Source of the DNA: JBBITW01 sp037440525
GTDB taxonomy: Bacteria; Desulfobacterota; BSN033; UBA1163
Assembly (NCBI GenBank): GCA_037440525.1
Contig: JBBITW010000045.1
Location: 1-21,775, forward strand
Length of the DNA: 21,775 bases
Reading direction: 5' to 3'
How positions within the stretch are numbered: position 1 is the stretch's first letter; every line of letters starts with the position of its first letter. A model generated the notes under the pieces. That model was given only the letters and a program-made list of their open reading frames with translations, did no database searches and had not been told where the DNA came from. A program made the position numbers and the translations under genes. Below, piece by piece: positions 1 to 6,948 of this stretch.

Positions 1-214
1 AATTCTTAATTATTTCCCTCGAATCCTTGACCCCTTGAATCCTCATGATTTTATATGATTTTCTCAGACATCCCTGTTAGATCACTAAATTACCCGTTTC
101 AGTGATGCATTACATTCGAATTCTTGATTTTTCTAAATATTTTTGGTAATTTTCATAACAGATTCTAAATTCCCCTTAATAATCTACTAATAAAACTATT
201 TGAGGAGGAATATT
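1..214. other. Leader region upstream of the efp-like gene, no gene seen
   Basis: No convincing coding region was found here. It is AT-rich and carries one copy of a dispersed intergenic repeat (listed separately) and a short inverted repeat (ATCACT at 81-86, AGTGAT at 101-106). A possible weak promoter is TTGATT at 124-129 with TAATTT at 147-152 and a 17-nt spacer, but the -10 match is poor. A GAGGAGG ribosome binding site lies at 202-208, just before the ATG at 215. Confidence 0.4.
17..43. repeat. Dispersed intergenic repeat, copy A
   Basis: The stretch around gaatccttgaccccttgaat reads on the opposite strand as a sequence containing ttcaaggggtcaaggattc. That 19-nt string also occurs at 1192-1210 on the plus strand. 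The two copies lie as inverted repeats about 1.15 kb apart, on either side of the efp-like gene and its small neighbour. The unit is itself made of near-repeats of a ttcaagg word. Confidence 0.55.
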
Positions 215-778
215 ATGGTTTCGGCATCTGAGATAAAGGCAGGAATGATTCTTAAAATAGAAAAGAGTCTCTATAAGGTCCTTAACACCGAATATCATAT
301 GGGGGGCGGGAAGATGGGGGGGCTTGTCCATGTGAAGCTGAAGGAGCTTCGGTCAAACCTTCTTCTTGATAGGAAATTCAAGCCTGATGAACGTCTGGAA
401 GATGTTGAGCTTGATAGAAAAAGTCTTGAATTTCTTTATGAGAATTCTGAAGGATGTTACATGATGGATCCAGAGACTTACGATCAGGTTCAACTTGATC
501 GCAGGCTAATAGAGGACTTTTATCCATTCCTCCAGCCCAACATGAAGCTTTCGGTTGAATTTTTGGATGGTGAACCTGTAAATGTTGTTTTCCCTGAATG
601 GGTGGAGCTTGAGGTTACCTCCACACCACATAGCATTAGCAGCCTTCAGGATGAAGTCTATAAGCCTGCAACCCTCTCAAACGGGATGGAGATAAAAGTG
701 CCCCAATTCATTAAGGTGGGGGATATTGTAAAGGTAAGTGTAAGCACAAAAAAGTATATTGAGAGGGCAAAAAGATAA
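215..778 (+). CDS. efp: Elongation factor P-like protein
   Basis: This 187-aa protein has the length and three-domain plan of bacterial EF-P, which binds ribosomes stalled on proline runs. The N-terminal KOW-like domain (about 1-65) has the SASEIKAGM opening, and the C-terminal OB domain holds KPATLSNG and IKVPQFIKVGD. I chose the ATG at 215 because GAGGAGG lies 6 nt upstream; an in-frame TTG at 200 would place that site inside the gene. The tip loop is unusual. Where typical EF-P reads PGKGQ around the modified lysine, this one reads GGGKMGG, one residue longer, with the lysine at 33. The C-terminal region also lacks the usual GDTA and final G-x-Y-x-x-R spelling. It could be the sole EF-P of the cell or a divergent paralogue. 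No modification gene (epmA, ymfI or similar) is in view. Confidence 0.85.
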   Translation: MVSASEIKAGMILKIEKSLYKVLNTEYHMGGGKMGGLVHVKLKELRSNLLLDRKFKPDERLEDVELDRKSLEFLYENSEGCYMMDPETYDQVQLDRRLIEDFYPFLQPNMKLSVEFLDGEPVNVVFPEWVELEVTSTPHSISSLQDEVYKPATLSNGMEIKVPQFIKVGDIVKVSVSTKKYIERAKR

Positions 779-795
779 AAAAAGAGGAGATCGTC

Positions 796-1155
796 ATGGA
801 GACAAGAGAAGCCATATTGAATTATCAATATTCGGAAAAGATGAAATCAGGGTTGATTATCGGGACTAACCTTATGGAACAATTGATGTCCCTCAAAAAG
901 GATGATGAGTTGGCAGGGGGAAGGAAGGTATTTGTCTGGTACCTAGAGGGATTGCTTCGTGAATTGAGGATTGCTGAAAATGTATTGGGTTTCAGGCACT
1001 ACGTGGAGTTAGAGAGGAAGTTGATGGAGGTCATAGGAAGGGCACAGGTCTCTCAGTTTCAAGAGGCTCAAAAGGCCTTCTCAGAGGCCATATCTCTCTC
1101 TACATCCTCATGTCAGAGCTCGATGAGCTTTTTAATGGAGAGGGGATTGATTTAA
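796..1155 (+). CDS. Unknown small helical protein downstream of efp
   Basis: This 119-aa protein belongs to no family I recognise. It starts 17 nt after the efp stop, with AGAGGAG about 6 nt before the ATG, so it is probably co-transcribed with efp. It has no signal peptide and no membrane segment. It is charged and predicted mostly helical, with a heptad-like stretch at about 45-100 (for example GLLRELRIAENVLGF and ELERKLMEVIGRAQ). The tail is serine-rich and carries the only cysteine (about residue 106). A cytosolic role linked to translation is possible from context alone; nothing in the sequence proves it. Confidence 0.6.
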   Translation: METREAILNYQYSEKMKSGLIIGTNLMEQLMSLKKDDELAGGRKVFVWYLEGLLRELRIAENVLGFRHYVELERKLMEVIGRAQVSQFQEAQKAFSEAISLSTSSCQSSMSFLMERGLI

Positions 1156-1190
1156 ACCACCCATCTCAAAAAAAGTGAAAGTATGATAGG

Positions 1191-1216
1191 GTTCAAGGGG
1201 TCAAGGATTCAAGGGG
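1191..1216. repeat. Dispersed intergenic repeat, copy B (inverted relative to copy A)
   Basis: It contains ttcaaggggtcaaggattc, the exact reverse complement of the core at the start of the window. A shorter relative (cttgaatcctggaatccttg) follows at 1328-1347. The three copies sit only in intergenic DNA. Confidence 0.5.
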
Positions 1217-1285
1217 AAAAAGATATGCACTAACATAACAGATAAGAAGGGCTGTGTTATCAGTTTCTTGTGCCATAGAATCCTT

Positions 1286-1315
1286 TCCGCCAGAGGCGGA
1301 TCCGATTCTGTCGGA
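1286..1315. repeat. Two adjoining perfect hairpins
   Basis: TCCGCC-AGA-GGCGGA (1286-1300) is a 6-bp perfect stem with a 3-nt loop. It abuts TCCGA-TTCTG-TCGGA (1301-1315), a 5-bp perfect stem with a 5-nt loop. No T-run follows, so an intrinsic terminator is unlikely. The pair looks like a REP-type palindromic unit in the gap before the SPFH gene. Confidence 0.5.
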
Positions 1316-1394
1316 AGAAAATAAACGCTTGAATCCTGGAATCCTTGTTGTCAACGAAATTGGAGAAAAACCAAAAAATTTTGGGAGGTGATTT

Positions 1395-2252
1395 ATGGTA
1401 GACAGAACAATTGATGCTTTTGAACTGAGAGGTCCAAGACCAAGAACCATTGGAATGGTTATTCTTTTCTTAATTGTCCTCTTTTTCCTTTGGAGTTCTT
1501 TTGTTATTGTTCCAGCAGGACATCGCGGGGTAGTCCTATGGTGGGGAAGTGTTGAAAAGAGGGTGATGGGAGAAGGATTAAACTTTAAGGTCCCTATTGC
1601 TGAAAGGGTGATAAAGGTGGATGTCAGGGTTCAACCCCATCCATTTAAAGAGATTGATGCAGCCTCAAAAGAGTATCAAATAGTTAAATTGACAGGAATG
1701 ATGAATTTCCATATCGATCCTGCCTATGTCAATGTCCTTTATCAGAAGGTTGGTCTCGATTTTGCCAATAAGGTGATAGATCCTGCTTTTAATGACTTTG
1801 TCAAGGAAGTTGTCCCAAACTATCCAATTACAGAGATACTTCCAAAAAGGGAGGAGATTAGAAAAAGGGCAATGGTAAAATTGGGAGAAAACCTCTCACG
1901 TTACCATATTATAGTGGATGATATATATATAGCAAATATTCGCTTTTCACCTGAATATGAGAAGGCGATTGAAGCAAAACAGGTTGCCCAGCAACAGGTG
2001 GAGACTCAAAGACAGATTTTAGCCCAGCGAGAGATTGAGGCTCAACAGAAGGTTGTAACTGCAAAAGGAGAAGCAGAATCCATCCTTGTTGTGGCTCAAG
2101 GACAGGCCAAGGCCAATGAGGCCCTTTCCCGTTCAATAAGCCCGATTCTTGTTGAATATAAAAGTATTGAGAAATGGAATGGAATCTTACCTCAGGTTTC
2201 AGGTGGGGTGATACCTTTTTTGGATATAGGTAAGGTAGGAGGAAAGAAATAA
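1395..2252 (+). CDS. SPFH/prohibitin-family membrane protein
   Basis: This 285-aa protein has one N-terminal membrane anchor (about 18-39, the LFLIVLFFLWSSFVIV region). A band-7/SPFH domain follows from VPAGHRGVVLWWGSV at about 39 to 190. A long glutamine/glutamate/alanine-rich helix then runs from about 190 to 245 (AKQVAQQQVETQRQILAQRE), typical of the coiled coil through which SPFH proteins form large rings. The family scaffolds membrane microdomains and often modulates membrane proteases such as FtsH; prohibitins are the closest relatives by layout. GGGAGGTG lies just before the ATG. It stands alone between two repeat-bearing gaps, with no NfeD or hflK/hflC partner alongside. Its specific client is unknown. 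Confidence 0.85.
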   Translation: MVDRTIDAFELRGPRPRTIGMVILFLIVLFFLWSSFVIVPAGHRGVVLWWGSVEKRVMGEGLNFKVPIAERVIKVDVRVQPHPFKEIDAASKEYQIVKLTGMMNFHIDPAYVNVLYQKVGLDFANKVIDPAFNDFVKEVVPNYPITEILPKREEIRKRAMVKLGENLSRYHIIVDDIYIANIRFSPEYEKAIEAKQVAQQQVETQRQILAQREIEAQQKVVTAKGEAESILVVAQGQAKANEALSRSISPILVEYKSIEKWNGILPQVSGGVIPFLDIGKVGGKK

Positions 2253-2257
2253 CCAGA

Positions 2258-2352
2258 TTCTGATATCCAAATTACCAGTTATTGACTGCGGGAGGCAGGT
2301 TCGAAGTGTTTTGAACCATACCTCCCCAGTCTTTTAAGGACTTTTTCAGAAC
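2258..2352. repeat. MITE-family repeat, compact copy 1
   Basis: The right half contains tacctccccagtc (2319-2331) and ggactttttcaga (2338-2350), matching the right arm of the element at 6649-6872 (ctacctccccagtc and ggactttttcaga). The left half (gactgcgggaggcaggttc) is an imperfect complement of the right half, so the copy folds on itself. It is much shorter than the 224-bp copy and looks internally deleted. The outer left end is diverged, so its limits are approximate. Confidence 0.5.
2284..2335 (+). terminator. Possible terminator hairpin formed by repeat copy 1
   Basis: GACTG (2284-2288) pairs with CAGTC (2327-2331), GGGAGG with CCTCCC, and GTTC with GAAC, with a one-base bulge and a small internal loop. 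TTTT follows directly. The stem lies 31 nt after the SPFH stop codon, so it could end that transcript. The T-run is short, so this is only plausible. Confidence 0.35.
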
Positions 2353-2391
2353 TATCCTATTTCAGGAAGAGAACTACTTGGGAGAAAATAT

Positions 2392-4410
2392 ATGTTTGCT
2401 GATCATCCACTCTTTGTGGTCTTTTTTATTTTAGGTGCAATAGTTTTTTTAATAGGCATTATCTTAAGGGTATCAATCTACTCAAGAGCGAAATGGGATT
2501 TATTGCAATATATAAAGGGAGTAATTTTAACACTGTTTAGTAAAAAATTTTTTGAATTTATAAAGATAATTTTCCTTGATGGAATTCTTCAGAGAAGACT
2601 ATTCAAACAGGATCGTTTGAGATGGTTGATGAAGATATTAATCATGATAGGATACCCTTCTATAATCATAGCAGGCCATCTGAAGGTTGAGATGATGGAG
2701 CAGTTTGAAAAATTTCCTCACCTGATAAGATTTTTTTATGCACCATTTTGTGATTTTTATTACTTTCGGGACTTTGCAGGCGCATATATAAGCCTTGGAG
2801 ATGCTCTTTTTGCTATCTCCTTTGACCTCTTTGGGGCTATGATTTTGGGTGGGGAATTCATTGCCATTTACCGGAGATTTGTTAAGAAGTCTGTAATTTT
2901 TAAAAGTTCATTAGGTGATATTATAGCAGTGAACCTATTAGGTGGATGGTTTATACTTCGGTTTTTCTGTGAGGCAACAAGCATTTTGAAATATACAATT
3001 CCAAATTCTGTGGCAAAATTTTGGTTCTTATCATTTATAATCAGTAAAATTATCGCTCCACTTGGCCTTCCATGGGATTTGATCAATTATCCCCTTTGGT
3101 CAATTTCAGGATTTTTCCTTGCTACCCTTGTGGGCTCAATTCCTTTTAATAATAAACTCTGGCATATTATCACCATACCATTGGTTATGTTTATCAACTT
3201 GATGCCCAAGGATTCATTTGAGGCCAAGGATAGAAAGGCCTCTATTCCTTTATCTATCAAAGAACTCATTTCACTCGACTCTTGCATTAAATGTGGAAGT
3301 TGTGTGGATGTCTGCCCTGTTTATGCACAGACAAAGGAGTTGGAGCCAACCATGGGAGGAATTTTTTCCTCTCTGAGATCCTTTATTAAAAGGGGTTATA
3401 GTTTAATTCCAACGAGAGAAAAACAAAAGGAGGATTTAAAAAGGCTTTCAGATTTTCCATACCTTTGCACATTGTGTGGAAGGTGTGAAATTTTGTGTCC
3501 ATCATTCATAAAGACAAAAGACCTCAGGATTGCCCTGAGGGGGTATATGGTGGAGAAAGGTGAATATCCAGATTCTATGAACCATTTGTTAGATACTCTA
3601 AACAGGGTTCATAATATTATCGGTGAACCTGAGAATGACCGATCTATGTGGATTGAAGCATTGTCCGATATTAATGGCGAGACGTTTCAGAAGGAGAAGG
3701 CTGAGGTAGTATATTTTGTCGGATGTGTGGCATCATATTTCCCGATGACAAAGAGGATTCCTCAAGCCTTTGTTCAGATACTGAAAAAGGCGCAGGTTGA
3801 TTTTACTCTTCTTGGGGGTGAAGAATGGTGTTGTGGGTTTCCATTGATCGCAGCAGGTATGAAAAACAGTGCCCGGATATTTATAAATCACAATTTGGGA
3901 AGGGTAAAGACAAAAGGTGCAAAGATGGTAGTATTTTCATGTCCATCTTGCTATCACACTTGGCTGGAGATGACGAATACAGATATAGAAATCTACCATT
4001 CAACTCAATTTATCAAGAAGTTAATTGAAGATGGGAAGATAGTATTTAAAGAGAAGAAGATGAAAGTAACATATCATGATCCCTGTGACCTCGGAAGGGC
4101 AAGTGGTGTTTATGAGGCACCAAGGGATATTTTAAGAGCCATTAAGGGGATAGAACTTGTGGAGATGGAAGGTAACAGGGAGGATTGTAGATGTTGTGGG
4201 GGAGGTGGAAACCTCGAGATGGTTCGCCCTGATCTATCCTCGGCGATGGCACAGGCGAAGATTGAAGAGATAAAGGCTACAGGAGCTGAGATAGTGATCA
4301 CTTCATGCCAGCAATGTGTTCGGACAATACTTACCGCATCCCGAAGAAAAAAGATTCCCCTCAATGTAATGGATATAATAGAATTTGTTCTAAAAAATAT
4401 GGATAAATAG
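2392..4410 (+). CDS. Membrane-bound Fe-S oxidoreductase (NarI-like + 2x[4Fe-4S] + two CCG domains)
   Basis: This 672-aa protein joins a membrane part (about 1-270, five or six hydrophobic segments, NarI/HdrE-like) to an HdrD-like cytosolic part. Two [4Fe-4S] motifs follow the membrane part: C298-x2-C301-x2-C304-x3-C308 and C359-x2-C362-x2-C365-x3-C369. Two cysteine-rich CCG modules come next: C445, C480-C481, C517-x2-C520; and C565, C601-C602, C639-x2-C642. This is the plan of HdrED-like proteins and of the EtfAB:menaquinone oxidoreductase (EMO) of fatty-acid-oxidising anaerobes, which moves electrons between acyl-CoA dehydrogenase/ETF and quinone. The role here is inferred. Oddly, few membrane histidines remain (H95, H110, H258). 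RWLMK and LWSIS stand where relatives often have a histidine, so b-heme binding may be reduced or lost. A weak GGGAG precedes the ATG. No etf genes are adjacent. Confidence 0.85.
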   Translation: MFADHPLFVVFFILGAIVFLIGIILRVSIYSRAKWDLLQYIKGVILTLFSKKFFEFIKIIFLDGILQRRLFKQDRLRWLMKILIMIGYPSIIIAGHLKVEMMEQFEKFPHLIRFFYAPFCDFYYFRDFAGAYISLGDALFAISFDLFGAMILGGEFIAIYRRFVKKSVIFKSSLGDIIAVNLLGGWFILRFFCEATSILKYTIPNSVAKFWFLSFIISKIIAPLGLPWDLINYPLWSISGFFLATLVGSIPFNNKLWHIITIPLVMFINLMPKDSFEAKDRKASIPLSIKELISLDSCIKCGSCVDVCPVYAQTKELEPTMGGIFSSLRSFIKRGYSLIPTREKQKEDLKRLSDFPYLCTLCGRCEILCPSFIKTKDLRIALRGYMVEKGEYPDSMNHLLDTLNRVHNIIGEPENDRSMWIEALSDINGETFQKEKAEVVYFVGCVASYFPMTKRIPQAFVQILKKAQVDFTLLGGEEWCCGFPLIAAGMKNSARIFINHNLGRVKTKGAKMVVFSCPSCYHTWLEMTNTDIEIYHSTQFIKKLIEDGKIVFKEKKMKVTYHDPCDLGRASGVYEAPRDILRAIKGIELVEMEGNREDCRCCGGGGNLEMVRPDLSSAMAQAKIEEIKATGAEIVITSCQQCVRTILTASRRKKIPLNVMDIIEFVLKNMDK

Positions 4411-4490
4411 GATGTTTCTAAATCAAATCTTTACTCCTCACCTTAATCCTCTCCTTGGAAACTGTGTCGTAACGAGGTGTATGCCATGTT

Positions 4491-4543
4491 TGTCATTCCG
4501 AGTCTCCTTTTTCTGTCATTCCGAGCGAAGCGAGGAATCTATA
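4491..4543. repeat. Dispersed intergenic repeat of the 'attccgagcgaagcgagg' type
   Basis: The word tgtcattccgag appears twice in tandem (4491-4502 and 4514-4525). The second copy continues into gcgaagcgaggaatctat. The 25-nt string at 4518-4542 recurs in inverted orientation at 13789-13813 with one mismatch. Repeats of this spelling are familiar from intergenic DNA of many anaerobic bacteria. It lies in the 193-bp gap before the small exported protein, which holds no other gene. Confidence 0.6.
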
Positions 4544-4603
4544 GAATTCAAACCCTTATAAAAAAGACTTGACTTTTTATTTTTGGAGGATTAATTAGAT
4601 TAT

Positions 4604-4936
4604 ATGAAATCAAAATGGATATATATAACGATTTTTATTTTAATATGTATCACATGGATAGTTTCTCAATCAAATGCGATGGGGTTACCTCCCAAACTTG
4701 TCAAGGCCTATGGTGGGAAAGTGTTTACGAGTCTCAATGATTCTGAATTTATAAACTATGATATCTTCTTGAGAAACTATCTTGTAAAAAGAATAAATAA
4801 AAGATATGGAATTTTGCTCGATCCAAAACTCTTTTCTGGGACAGACCTTCTTGAGATTGAGGCTCTTATCAAATGTAAAAAATCTTATGAACCAATTGAT
4901 CAAATCTTAAAGATGTTTCATAAAAGTCCAGAGTAG
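4604..4936 (+). CDS. Small exported protein of unknown function
   Basis: This 110-aa protein has a clear Sec signal peptide: basic start MKSK, hydrophobic core at about 6-20, and a likely signal peptidase I site after SQSNA (residue 25). The mature part of about 85 aa is basic and lysine/leucine-rich, with one cysteine (about residue 90) and no heme motif or lipobox, so a soluble periplasmic protein is likely. GGAGG lies at 4585-4589, some 14 nt before the ATG, a long spacing; no nearer in-frame start exists. It is convergent with the carboxyltransferase gene, only 18 nt away. I recognise no family. Confidence 0.6.
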   Translation: MKSKWIYITIFILICITWIVSQSNAMGLPPKLVKAYGGKVFTSLNDSEFINYDIFLRNYLVKRINKRYGILLDPKLFSGTDLLEIEALIKCKKSYEPIDQILKMFHKSPE

Positions 4937-4954
4937 AACCTTATTCCTCTTTTT

Positions 4955-6448
4955 TTAGGCTGTTTTTTTCTTAATTTCTGCCTTCACCCTTGCAATTGCC
5001 TCATCTTCCCTCTTAACATCCTCAAGTGTCTTTGGCTTTATAGCCTCTGGTATAGGTTCCAATCCATACTTCCATTTCAAAAAATCCTTTCCTGTCTTAG
5101 GATAAAGTGCATAGATTAATGTGTCACAAATATCCCTTGCGAGACCTTTTGTTTCCTCCTTTGCCTTCTCGAGTTCGGGTTCAAGCATATCAGCAGGTCT
5201 GCAGGTGATCGGTTCCTTACCACGCTTATACCCCTTTAATACCAATTTCTTTATTTCGTCTGTTATGGGAACTGGAGGCCTTCCATATAAACCATATACA
5301 TAATCTTGTGTTTCCATTGAGACCATCTTGTAGCGACCAAATAAGACATTTAAGACAGCCTGGACTCCAACTATCTGGGAAGTTGGTGTAACAAGGGGTG
5401 GATATCCTAAATCCTTCCTTGTTTTTGGAAGTTCCTCATAGACTTCATCCAGACGATGAATCGCCTTCTGCTGTTTTAGCTGACTAACCATATTTGAGAT
5501 CATCCCACCAGGGATCTGATGTCTTAAAACATTTGTATCGATTACTGACATCCTTGTTGAATCTAAGAAATCCCTGTACTTTGGAGCTATCGACTCAAGA
5601 TATTCACCAAGCTTCAATAACTTACCAAGATCAAGGCCTGAATCCCACGGTGTTCCCTCCAGGGCAACCACAATAGGCTCCACAGCAGGTTGTGAAGACC
5701 TTAAGGCAAATGGTGCAAGCGCTGTGTCAATTACATCGACCCCTGCCTCAATCGCCTTGAGATATGTCATAGAGCCCATACCGCTCGTATAATGTGTATG
5801 AAGCTGTATTGGTATGCGAATATTATTCTTCAATGCCTTAACCAACTCATATGCATCATATGGAGCCAACAAACCTGCCATATCCTTTATACATAAAGAG
5901 TCTGCTCCCATATCCTCAAGGATTCGGGCCTTTTCAATATAATAGTTTAGATTGTAAACCTCTCCACCCATCCTCCTCTCTGTTAAAGAATAACAGATTG
6001 TCCCCTGGATATGTTTCCCAAATTTCTTAATCGCCTCGAAGGCAGTTTTGAAATTACGTTCATCGTTGACTGCATCAAAACATCGAAAGATGTCTATACC
6101 TACCTCGGCTGATTTCTCTATAAATGCCCATACCAGATCATCAGGATGATTCCTGTAGGCCACTAAATTCTGGCCTCTTAACAGCATTTGAAAAGGCGTT
6201 CGAGGCATGAGTTTTTTTAATATCCTAACCCTTTCCCATGGATCCTCCCCTAAAAACCTATGGCAGACATCGAAGGTCGCCCCTCCCCACATCTCAACCG
6301 AATGGAATCCCACTTTGTCCAGTTCCTCTGCAATTGGAACCATATCCTCTGTTCTCATTCTTGTAGCAAGGGCTGACTGGTGTCCATCTCGAAGTGTGGT
6401 GTCTGTTATCCTAATAGGTTTTTTCGGGATCTTATCCATTCCTTCCAT
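4955..6448 (-). CDS. Pyruvate/oxaloacetate carboxyltransferase subunit (5S-like), no biotin domain
   Basis: This 497-aa protein has the HMGL-like TIM barrel of oxaloacetate decarboxylase alpha, pyruvate carboxylase B and transcarboxylase 5S. DTTLRDGHQS (16-25) carries the metal ligand D16. MLLRGQNLV (88-96) lines the pyruvate site, CIKDMAG holds the expected carbamylated lysine K188, and HTHYTSG gives metal ligands H217 and H219. The post-barrel carboxylase domain ends at about 470. The final 27 residues are charged, and no MKM biotin motif is present, so the carrier must come from another gene. It moves CO2 between carboxybiotin and pyruvate; whether it serves a decarboxylase pump, a pyruvate carboxylase or a transcarboxylase cannot be told. 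On the minus strand AAGGAG lies about 10 nt before the ATG; a second ATG three codons on is possible. Confidence 0.85.
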   Translation of the reverse strand: MEGMDKIPKKPIRITDTTLRDGHQSALATRMRTEDMVPIAEELDKVGFHSVEMWGGATFDVCHRFLGEDPWERVRILKKLMPRTPFQMLLRGQNLVAYRNHPDDLVWAFIEKSAEVGIDIFRCFDAVNDERNFKTAFEAIKKFGKHIQGTICYSLTERRMGGEVYNLNYYIEKARILEDMGADSLCIKDMAGLLAPYDAYELVKALKNNIRIPIQLHTHYTSGMGSMTYLKAIEAGVDVIDTALAPFALRSSQPAVEPIVVALEGTPWDSGLDLGKLLKLGEYLESIAPKYRDFLDSTRMSVIDTNVLRHQIPGGMISNMVSQLKQQKAIHRLDEVYEELPKTRKDLGYPPLVTPTSQIVGVQAVLNVLFGRYKMVSMETQDYVYGLYGRPPVPITDEIKKLVLKGYKRGKEPITCRPADMLEPELEKAKEETKGLARDICDTLIYALYPKTGKDFLKWKYGLEPIPEAIKPKTLEDVKREDEAIARVKAEIKKKTA

Positions 6449-6648
6449 CCTTTTATTCTCCTTTCAAAAGAGGATATTTCAGTGATTTATTTACAATGAC
6501 TTGCTATTGAATCTAAAAATCTGTTAACATATTCAATATCATTTTTCAAACAGAAATCTTTAGAAATTATGTTTGGATTAGATTCTTAGGTTTATGGAGG
6601 TATAATGGGTCTCAATAAAAATGTGAGGCAGTAAAATAGGTCCATTAA

Positions 6649-6872
6649 GAGGTCTCTGAAAAAGTATTAAAAACTATTCTATAGACCGGGGAGGTGGGGT
6701 GGAAAAGCCTTCGAGCGGATACCTTTGATAGTTTAGCACTAATGATTAATACCCTGAAAAGGCTTGTTTTACATTATGCGATTGTAAGCAATTTAATAAA
6801 TTCTAAATGTCCGCATTCGAAGGGTTTGGAACCCTACCTCCCCAGTCAATTCAGGACTTTTTCAGAGGTCTC
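6649..6872. mobile_element. MITE-like element with long inverted ends and ATTAA direct repeats
   Basis: The left end reads gaggtctctgaaaaagt (6649-6665). The right end read backwards is gagacctctgaaaaagt, a match at 15 of 17 positions. Further in, accggggaggtggggt pairs with the complement of accctacctccccagt, then gccttcgag/cgga pairs with tccgcattcgaagg, giving arms of about 60-70 bp. The motif ATTAA stands directly outside both ends (6644-6648 and 6873-6877), which looks like a 5-bp target duplication. The 224 bp encode no transposase. Related pieces lie at 2258-2352 and 19558-19642. Confidence 0.7.
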
Positions 6873-6883
6873 ATTAATTTCTC

Positions 6884-6911
6884 TTGACAAAAAAAAATTT
6901 TTTTTTATATT
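6884..6911 (+). promoter_or_regulatory. Sigma-70-type promoter for the yceD-rpmF-plsX-fab run
   Basis: A perfect -35 box TTGACA (6884-6889) and a -10 box TATATT (6906-6911, five of six) are 16 nt apart. The start of transcription would fall near 6918, about 30 nt before yceD. The -35 box begins 12 nt beyond the right end of the MITE-like element, so that insertion has become the immediate upstream flank of this operon. Confidence 0.6.
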
Positions 6912-6948
6912 TATTCATCTAAATTTATCATTTTAAAAAGGGGTTAGA

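Larger units (their letters stand above)
6449..6948. other. 500-bp divergent intergenic region
   Basis: This gap separates the minus-strand carboxyltransferase from the plus-strand yceD-to-nusB run. It holds the 224-bp MITE-like element (6649-6872) and the promoter at 6884-6911. At 6605-6634 a nine-codon ORF (MGLNKNVRQ) follows GGAGG at 6596-6600 by 4 nt. It may be the start of a lost gene and ends just before the element. No other gene is supported; the open frame at 6694-6936 lies mostly inside the element. Confidence 0.6.

Noticed and set aside
81..106. Inverted repeat ATCACT/AGTGAT as a terminator or operator
   Set aside because: The stem is 6 bp with a 14-nt loop and no T-run; such pairs are expected by chance in AT-rich DNA.
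200..214. TTG start for the efp-like gene
   Set aside because: The ribosome site GAGGAGG would lie inside the gene; the ATG at 215 is correctly spaced.
4569..4597. Promoter TTGACT ... TAATTA before the small exported protein
   Set aside because: The transcript would start at or after the ribosome site at 4585-4589, so it cannot serve that gene as annotated.
6694..6936. Open frame of 80 codons inside and beyond the MITE-like element
   Set aside because: It spans the inverted ends of the element and the downstream promoter, has no ribosome site and no protein-like pattern.
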